From the NCBI GenBank assembly GCA_910587255.1, contig CAJUKT010000046.1, positions 1 through 26,007 of the forward strand: 26,007 nucleotides of DNA, read 5' to 3'. Within the stretch, counting starts at the first letter, position 1; each line of letters begins with the position of its first letter. Shown piece by piece: positions 21,151 through 26,007 of this stretch. The notes under the pieces are model-generated. The model was not told the DNA's origin and ran no database searches. It worked only from the letters and a program-made list of their open reading frames with translations. The position numbers and the translations under genes were made by a program. This stretch comes from an uncultured Oscillospiraceae bacterium. Its GTDB lineage: Bacteria > Bacillota > Clostridia > Oscillospirales > Oscillospiraceae.

Positions 21151-22668
21151 ATGAAGCCGGATTACATCATCGTGCAGGCCGGAGGGAAGGGAACACGGCT
21201 GGGACACCTGACAAAGAATAAGCCGAAAGCCCTTGTGCCGGTGGACAACCTCCCCATGCTGTTCCACCTTTTTCACAAGTATCCGGACAGCAACTATGTA
21301 GTGATCGGGGACTATCAATTTGATGTCCTGGCTCGGTACTTGTCCGCGTTTGCACCGGTCAGTTTTCGGTTGGTATGCGCCACGGGATACGGCGGCACCT
21401 GTGCGGGGATTCGAGAAGCGGTTGGAATGCTCCCGCAAGACACTCCGTTCCTGCTGATCTGGTCAGACTTGATTTTACCAAAGGAATTTGAACTCCCGGA
21501 AAGCTCCGGGAACTATATCGGCGTAGCAAAGGATTTTCCATGCCGATGGAAGTATGAGGACGGCGCTTTCCAGGAGGAAGCCTCAAGCAGCAACGGCGTG
21601 GCGGGACTGTTCTTGTTTCGGGACGCGGCGGAGCTGGAGGCTGTTCCTTCGGAGGGGGAGTTCGTCCGCTGGCTTTCCGGGAGAGGAATTGCGTTTCAAA
21701 GTATGCCCTTGTATCACGTCAAGGAATATGGCCTGCTTTCCGAATATGAGAAATTGGAATCCTCCCGCTGCCGGCCCTTTAACCGCACGTACATAGAAGA
21801 CGGGATGTTTGTAAAGCAGCCGGTTGACGCCCAGGGAGAGGGGCTGGCCCAGCGGGAGATCGCGTGGTATCAGATGGTTCAGGGGCAGGGCTTTCAAAAT
21901 GTTCCCCGCATCGCCTCCTACCATCCGTTGAAAATGGAATATATTCATGGGAAAGCCATGTATGAGTACTCTGACTTTACGCTGGCGGAGAAAAAAGAGA
22001 TCCTGCGGCAAATCATCTCATGCCTGAAGTCTGTGCAGAGCCTGGGACAGATCCCCGCAGATGAGGAAAGCTGCCGTGAGGCATATTTGGGGAAGACCTT
22101 CCGGCGGCTAGAGAAGGTGCGCGAACTGGTGCCCTTTGCGAAGGGAGAAACCGTGGTCATCAATGGCCGACGGTGCCGTAATGTGTTTTACTGCTGCGGG
22201 GAGCTGGAGCGCCGGCTGGCGCGGTATTCCCCCACTTGCTTTAAACTGATCCATGGTGATTGCACGTTTTCCAACACGATGCTGCGGGAAGACCGAACGC
22301 CGGTGCTGATCGACCCCAGGGGATATTTTGGGTTCACAGAGCTATATGGTGATCCGGCTTATGACTGGGCCAAGCTGTACTATTCCATCGTTGGGAATTA
22401 CGACCAATTCAATCGGAAGCGTTTTTCGTTGGAGATCGGGGAGGGGGAAGTCGGCCTTCAAATTGCCTCCAACGGATGGGAGGACATGGAGGGCGAATTT
22501 TTCCGTCTGCTTCGGGAGGATGTGACACCAGGGCAGATCCATTTGCTCCACGCGATCATCTGGCTCTCCCTGACTACCTACGCATGGGAGGACTATGACT
22601 CGATCTGCGGGGCCTTTTATAACGGGCTCTATTACTTGGAGGAAGCGCTCAATGAAGACATACTTTAA
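21151..22668 (+). CDS. Bifunctional sugar nucleotidyltransferase - APH-type kinase fusion
   Basis: 505 residues in two clear halves. Residues 1 to about 205 are a nucleotidyltransferase: QAGGKGTRLGHLTKNKPKAL is the NTP-transferase signature and WSDLI (D106) the metal site. Residues about 210 to 490 are an aminoglycoside-phosphotransferase/choline-kinase-like kinase: K222 in MFVKQP, E236 in QREIAWYQ, HGDCTFSN (H368, D370, N375) as the catalytic loop and IDPRG (D388) for Mg binding. The order of reactions would be phosphorylation of a small hydroxylated compound, then activation with CTP or another NTP. Licensed comparators are the separate LicA/LicC choline enzymes, but the substrate here may instead be a sugar or polyol, given the isomerase next door. 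Its 3' end overlaps the SIS gene by 17 nt. Confidence 0.85.
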   Translation: MKPDYIIVQAGGKGTRLGHLTKNKPKALVPVDNLPMLFHLFHKYPDSNYVVIGDYQFDVLARYLSAFAPVSFRLVCATGYGGTCAGIREAVGMLPQDTPFLLIWSDLILPKEFELPESSGNYIGVAKDFPCRWKYEDGAFQEEASSSNGVAGLFLFRDAAELEAVPSEGEFVRWLSGRGIAFQSMPLYHVKEYGLLSEYEKLESSRCRPFNRTYIEDGMFVKQPVDAQGEGLAQREIAWYQMVQGQGFQNVPRIASYHPLKMEYIHGKAMYEYSDFTLAEKKEILRQIISCLKSVQSLGQIPADEESCREAYLGKTFRRLEKVRELVPFAKGETVVINGRRCRNVFYCCGELERRLARYSPTCFKLIHGDCTFSNTMLREDRTPVLIDPRGYFGFTELYGDPAYDWAKLYYSIVGNYDQFNRKRFSLEIGEGEVGLQIASNGWEDMEGEFFRLLREDVTPGQIHLLHAIIWLSLTTYAWEDYDSICGAFYNGLYYLEEALNEDIL

Positions 22669-23236
22669 AAATATTTTGGCAACAGTTCAGGCCACGGTGG
22701 AATCCCTGGATGAGACGGTGTTTGAGCAGCTGGTGGAAGAATGCAGGCAGGCTCTGTCGGCCGGACATAAGATCATCGTCAGTGGGCTGGGCAAAAATGT
22801 GCCGGTGTGCGACAAGTTTGTGGGAACGATGAATTCCCTGGGTCTCCACGCCTGCTTCATGAACACAAACAGCGCAGTTCATGGGGACATTGGTATGGTG
22901 GAAGACGGAGATCTGGTTGTTGTGCTGACGAAGAGCGGGGAGACGGTGGAATCTGTCTATCTAACTTCCCTGCTCAAAAAACGCTCGGCAGACATTTGGC
23001 TGTTGTCCTTCCGTGAGGGCAGCACATTGGCGCGGGAAATTCCAAAGCATCTGATTTTGAAATTGGAGCATGAGGGGGATCCATGGGATGTGGTGCCAAA
23101 CAATTCCACTACGGTGAACCTGATTGTGCTACAGGGGCTGGCGATGACGCTGGCTGGCCGGATGGGCGTCACACTGCGCCAGTTCAAGGAGAACCACCCC
23201 GGTGGGTTCATAGGGGAGCAGCTGAAAGATGCCTGA
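22652..23236 (+). CDS. SIS-domain sugar phosphate isomerase, KpsF/GutQ (arabinose-5-phosphate isomerase)-like, no CBS domains
   Basis: 194 residues. ATG 22652 follows GGAGG by about 9 nt and lies inside the end of the fusion gene. SIS features are IIVSGLGKN and VLTKSGETVES (phosphosugar binding), and NTNSAVHGDIGMV. The C-terminal FKENHPGGFIGEQL is the KdsD/KpsF hallmark. KdsD-type enzymes interconvert ribulose-5-phosphate and arabinose-5-phosphate; the usual C-terminal CBS pair is missing, as in some short homologues. The product may feed the neighbouring kinase/nucleotidyltransferase. An alternative is a GmhA-like heptose isomerase, but the NHPGG motif argues for the KpsF branch. Confidence 0.85.
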   Translation: MKTYFKNILATVQATVESLDETVFEQLVEECRQALSAGHKIIVSGLGKNVPVCDKFVGTMNSLGLHACFMNTNSAVHGDIGMVEDGDLVVVLTKSGETVESVYLTSLLKKRSADIWLLSFREGSTLAREIPKHLILKLEHEGDPWDVVPNNSTTVNLIVLQGLAMTLAGRMGVTLRQFKENHPGGFIGEQLKDA

Positions 23237-23605
23237 TAGAATTCTCGTTTCAACGCTGAGGAAGACCTGGATCTTGGATTTGGATGGTACGGTTGTCAGG
23301 CACAACGGATACAAGCTGGATGGCGAAGACACCTTCCTCCCCGGCGCCAAGGATTTTTTGCAGCAGATTCCCCTGTCGGACAAGATTTTTTTCTGACGTC
23401 CAGGCCCGAAAGCCTGGCGGGCCAAACCGAGGCATTTCTGCGGGTTCATGGAATCCGTTATGACATGATCGTGTACGGACTGCCCTATGGGGAGCGTATT
23501 CTGATCAATGACCGAAAGCCCTCCGGGCTGCCCACGGCGATTGCCGTGAACACAGACCGAGACCGTTTCATGGAAGCTGTGTTTGAGGAAGATGAGACGC
23601 TTTAA
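23229..23605 (+). CDS. HAD-family phosphatase of glycan loci, split by a -1 frameshift (possible programmed frameshift)
   Basis: Frame 1 (23229-23396) gives 55 residues with the HAD motif ILDLDGTVV (D17, D19), then stops at TGA 23394. The -1 frame continues at once as LTSRPESLAGQTEAFLRVHGIRYDMI and on to GERILINDRKPSG (motifs II-IV), ending at TAA 23605, for 125 residues in all. At the junction the message reads U UUU UUC followed by UGA (heptamer 23387-23393), a canonical -1 slippery sequence. Six nt later comes a 6-bp stem CCAGGC/GCCTGG (23400-23417). This fits programmed -1 frameshifting, but a lost T in a T-run (7 instead of 8), slippage or a sequencing error would look the same. The enzyme would remove a phosphate from a sugar intermediate. 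ATG 23229 overlaps the SIS gene by 8 nt. Confidence 0.75.
23387..23417 (+). promoter_or_regulatory. Candidate -1 ribosomal frameshift signal
   Basis: Slippery heptamer T TTT TTC (23387-23393) in the correct phase, the stop TGA at 23394-23396, a 6-nt spacer (23394-23399), then hairpin CCAGGC-CCGAAA-GCCTGG (23400-23417). A competing pairing GGCCC (23403-23407) with GGGCC (23419-23423) also exists. Function not proven. Confidence 0.5.
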
Positions 23606-24590
23606 GCAGAGATTGCTGCGGATGCCGCTGCTGCTGATCCCAGCCTATTTTATTGTTCGCATCTTGCACGGGTTGGCAGTGTACCGACGGATGTGCCGGG
23701 ATTATGGTGAGACTGCGGACTGGTACAGCGCATTTTCCACCTCGGGAGGGGATGTATACTTTGCGGCGTCTGCCTATCGGGCGGCGGTAGACAGGGACGG
23801 CACTGGCAGCAGCGCCAGGTTTTTGACCATGGGCGAGGGAGAACGTCAAATTGCCCTGTGGTTTGGCTTGGAGGGCACTGTGGCAATCTCGGAACGAAGT
23901 TCCAACAATCTGCTGCGGATGTACCGCTTTCTCAAAGCAGATCACAGCCTGCGCCTACACATCATGCACTGCCAACCGGCGCAGATGTATGTGGATTTGT
24001 GTGAGCACCTGCTTTCTTTTCGGCAATTTGATTTTTTGACTATGCTGCGTCTTTGCTATGGCGGCGTTTTATCGCGGGAGCTGGCGGCCCCTCTGGTGCC
24101 GGAGGATGTGGGAGAGACTGTGGAGCAGTTTTTTTGCGAGAAGGGGCTGCGGCCAAACCGAACGGTAGTTCTTGCGCCCTATGCTTACTGCATGGAGATG
24201 CTTCCCGCAGAGCAGTGGGGGAGGTTGGCTGCGTCCCTGGAAAGCCGGGGGTTTTCCGTGTGTACGAACTGCAGCGGCGGAGAGCGCCCAATACCGGGAA
24301 CCGTGGCGGTTTCAATCCCGTACCGCTATATGCCGGGGTTTCTGGAACGGGCGGGATACCTCATTGCCCTGCGCAGCGGGCTGGTGGATGCGACACATAC
24401 CGCATCCTGCAAGCGGATCATCCTGTACCCAAAGAAGAATTTTAATATGTGGGGAGTCGGCACGCCTATGGATTGCTTTTCGCTGAAGAAGATGGGGCTG
24501 CGGGACGATGCGGTGGAACTGGAATACGGCTACGGCGGAGCAGACGAGCTGTACTCCCTCATATGGCGGGCGGTGGAAACCTGGACATGA
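23592..24590 (+). CDS. GT9-like glycosyltransferase (heptosyltransferase-type fold suspected)
   Basis: 332 residues. ATG 23592 lies inside the end of the HAD gene and follows GAGGAAG. A short hydrophobic N-terminus (MPLLLIPAYFIVRILHGL) could anchor it to the membrane. The second half has a GT-B-like donor domain: TVVLAPYAYCMEMLPAEQWGRL, then GFSVCTNCSGGE, then IPGTVAVSIPYRYMPGFLERAGYLIALRSGLVDATH, a pattern like that of family 9 (ADP-heptose) transferases. The assignment is by pattern and remains tentative. A paralogue follows immediately, overlapping by 4 nt, so the pair may add two related residues to the glycan. Confidence 0.65.
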   Translation: MRRFKQRLLRMPLLLIPAYFIVRILHGLAVYRRMCRDYGETADWYSAFSTSGGDVYFAASAYRAAVDRDGTGSSARFLTMGEGERQIALWFGLEGTVAISERSSNNLLRMYRFLKADHSLRLHIMHCQPAQMYVDLCEHLLSFRQFDFLTMLRLCYGGVLSRELAAPLVPEDVGETVEQFFCEKGLRPNRTVVLAPYAYCMEMLPAEQWGRLAASLESRGFSVCTNCSGGERPIPGTVAVSIPYRYMPGFLERAGYLIALRSGLVDATHTASCKRIILYPKKNFNMWGVGTPMDCFSLKKMGLRDDAVELEYGYGGADELYSLIWRAVETWT

Positions 24591-25587
24591 CCAGTTCCTG
24601 TATAAATCGAGCAAAAATATGGCTGAAAAGCTGTTCATGGATCGGAATTCCGGCCATGTTCTTTAGCCGGGTGTTGTCCGGCTACCGGGCCTATAAAAAG
24701 GTGCTGACAGCGTCTGGGATTCCGTCCGGCTCAATGGCTTATTTTATTGACTACGCGGGTTCGGGAGACACCTATTTGTGTTGCTCATATTTGGCCTGTC
24801 AGCAAAAAATTACAGATCATGCGGTATTTGTGGCGGCGGGAGCCTTGTCCGGGAAAATTGCGGCGCTATTTGGGTTTAACCATCTGATCACACTGACCAG
24901 GCAGCAGGCGTTTTCCCTGAGGATCATGGGACGGTTTTATGGAGGGAAGCTCAAGCTGTACCCACTGCTGTATGAATCCGAGCCGCTGCGGTATTCCGGA
25001 ATCCTGCGTCATATGCAGGGCTTTCGCGGGTTGGCTTTTGTGCCTCGCTTGGTGTGGAGTATGAGCAAACTCAGTTCCGGCCAGTTCCTCTGCCCTATGA
25101 TGTGGCGTGTTGGGACAAGGCGTTTCAGGATCTGCAGCTGGAAGAAGGGAGAACCGTTTTGTTCGCGCCCTATGCTGGACAGCACGACACCTGGGGAATC
25201 CCGATGGAACTGTATGAGCGGCTGGCTGCGGAGCTGCGGGAGCAGGGGTTTGTCGTTTGTACCAACTCATGCGGGCAGAAGGAAGAACCCCCGATTCCAG
25301 GTACAACACCAGTATTTCTGCCCCACGAATATATGGCGCCCTTTTGTGAGCGGGCGGGATATTTCATCGGCATTCGGAGCGGGCTGTGCGATATGATCGC
25401 GACGGCCCGGATGAAGAGAAAGGTCATTTTGTACCCAGAAGAACGGCTGGGCGAAGGCGTGGCCACTTGGCTGGAGTTCTTTTCGCTGAAGCGGATGGGG
25501 TTGTGTGAGGATGCCATGGAGATGGATTGCGGAAAGATGTATAGCGATAGGTTAAAAAGTGAAGTATTGTCCTTTTTGCTAAATTGA
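24587..25587 (+). pseudogene. Second GT9-like glycosyltransferase, frameshifted
   Basis: A paralogue of the preceding gene. ATG 24587 overlaps its stop. Frame 1 reads through SGSMAYFIDYAGSGDTYLCCSYLAC and FGFNHLITLTRQQAF to about 25040. The matching C-terminal half then continues one frame back, as GVEYEQTQFRPVPLPYDVACW, TVLFAPYAGQHDTWGIPMELYERL, GFVVCTNSCGQ and ERAGYFIGIRSGLCDMI, to TGA/stop 25587. Restoring one T in the TTTT at 25036-25039 would give GLAFCASLGVEYE in one frame. No slippery heptamer is seen here, so mutation or a homopolymer sequencing error is likelier than programmed frameshifting. If the change is real, the second transferase is inactive. Confidence 0.72.
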
Positions 25588-25733
25588 CTCGGATCGGGGG
25601 CTTGGACTGAAGATTGCAGGGTGCGGATAGGGGCATAAGATTATATTACAAGCTCCATCCAACAGCATTTTGAAAGTGATATAACCGTATGCCACGTTGT
25701 AGAGCAGAATCCGAATATAGGAGAGATATAGCG
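25588..25733. other. Short AT-richer gap with possible coding remnant
   Basis: One frame (about 25650-25731) reads ITSSIQQHFESDITVCHVV and on to a stop just before the next gene; it looks protein-like but has no start and no recognised family. AGGAGAG precedes ATG 25734. Confidence 0.3.
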
Positions 25734-25886
25734 ATGAGAATATTGGTTATTACCGCACATGATGCAGTGAATTTGTCAATTGAAAATGTGGTGCGCGAAT
25801 TTATCAGGAGAGGGCATGAAGTTGGCATTTTTGCGCGAAGAATGGAGAATAGACACATTCGCATGTTTAAGAAGCTGTACCAATAG
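25734..25886 (+). pseudogene. N-terminal fragment of a glycosyltransferase, cut by an IS
   Basis: 50 codons. ATG 25734 follows TAGGAGAG. MRILVITAHDAVNLSIENVVREFIRRGHEV is the usual opening of a GT-B (GT4-like) glycosyltransferase, whose full length would be 350-400 residues. The frame ends at TAG 25884-25886, immediately before the IS5-like transposase, so insertion of that element most likely truncated the gene near 25876. Codon use is AT-richer than in the rest of the operon, suggesting a separately acquired piece. Confidence 0.6.
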
Positions 25887-26007
25887 AGGGAAAAGTAGTA
25901 TAATGAGGGAATGATACAGAAAAATGAGCGACGCGGCTATGCGAGCGATTTAAGCGACAGCCAATGGGCGATGATAGAGCCATTATTTCCACCAGCCGGG
26001 AACAGAA
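25876..26007 (+). mobile_element. Left end of an IS5-like element, partial
   Basis: Inferred from the abrupt end of glycosyltransferase homology followed by an IS5-type transposase start. The exact left boundary and the right end are not visible. Confidence 0.55.
25911..26007 (+). CDS. IS5-family transposase, N-terminal part, runs off the window
   Basis: The open frame from ATG 25911 to the window end gives 32 residues. The pattern YASDLSDSQWAMIEPLFPPAG is the characteristic N-terminus of IS5-family (IS427/IS1031-like, DUF4096) transposases. The left end of the element probably lies between about 25876 and 25900, where the glycosyltransferase homology stops; its terminal repeat cannot be confirmed without the right end. 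Confidence 0.8.
   Translation, partial: MIQKNERRGYASDLSDSQWAMIEPLFPPAGNR

Noticed and set aside
21151..22668. Assignment as licA/licC phosphocholine enzymes
   Set aside because: The fold types match, but choline specificity cannot be seen and the neighbouring sugar isomerase suggests another substrate.

Overview
The window looks like a chromosomal segment of a GC-rich, anaerobic, gut-type Clostridia, plausibly Oscillospiraceae/Ruminococcaceae. The grounds are strong Shine-Dalgarno sites, sigma-A type promoters, an IS1182-family element, ferredoxin/NapH-like redox genes, a Liv-type ABC transporter, and an exopolysaccharide locus headed by tyrosine recombinases. This is inferred from gene types and composition; no rRNA or tRNA is present to prove it.

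Layout. (1) 1-1091: the C-terminal end of an exopolysaccharide sugar transferase, then the decayed remains of a GH35 beta-galactosidase. (2) 1119-1967: a two-gene unit, 2[4Fe-4S] ferredoxin plus a NapH-like membrane Fe-S protein, behind an extended -10 promoter with a Crp/Fnr-like palindrome centred near -41. (3) 2019-3654: an IS1182-family element inserted in a bidirectional terminator and flanked by two 29-bp copies of that hairpin. Its transposase frame has no stop codon inside the element. (4) 3679-16959: a catabolic-looking block. On the minus strand are a URO-D-family protein, an amidohydrolase and a regulator with a degenerate AAA+ domain. Divergent from it, on the plus strand, lie a cysteine desulfidase-family enzyme, a transaldolase-family enzyme, a complete Liv-type ABC transporter (binding protein, two permeases, two ATPases) and two xylose-isomerase-like TIM barrels. 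This looks like one import-and-degradation system for an unidentified small substrate. (5) 17227-25886: an exopolysaccharide/surface-glycan operon. It starts with an intact tyrosine recombinase and a paralogue that has lost its catalytic residues. Then come a small unknown protein, a glycosyltransferase-like protein, a second unknown protein, a nucleotidyltransferase-kinase fusion, a KpsF-like SIS isomerase, a HAD phosphatase split by a -1 frameshift, two GT9-like proteins (the second frameshifted) and a glycosyltransferase cut short by an IS. (6) 25911-end: the start of an IS5-like transposase.

How the parts work together (inference). In block 4 the regulator probably controls the amidohydrolase/URO-D operon through three half-sites spaced exactly 30 bp apart just upstream of a good sigma-A promoter. 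In block 5 the isomerase, kinase-nucleotidyltransferase and HAD phosphatase could make a nucleotide-activated sugar or polyol used by the transferases around them. The strongest leads are the HAD frameshift, which has a textbook slippery heptamer and a correctly spaced hairpin; the unassigned catabolic block; the intact/dead recombinase pair; and the terminator-targeted IS.
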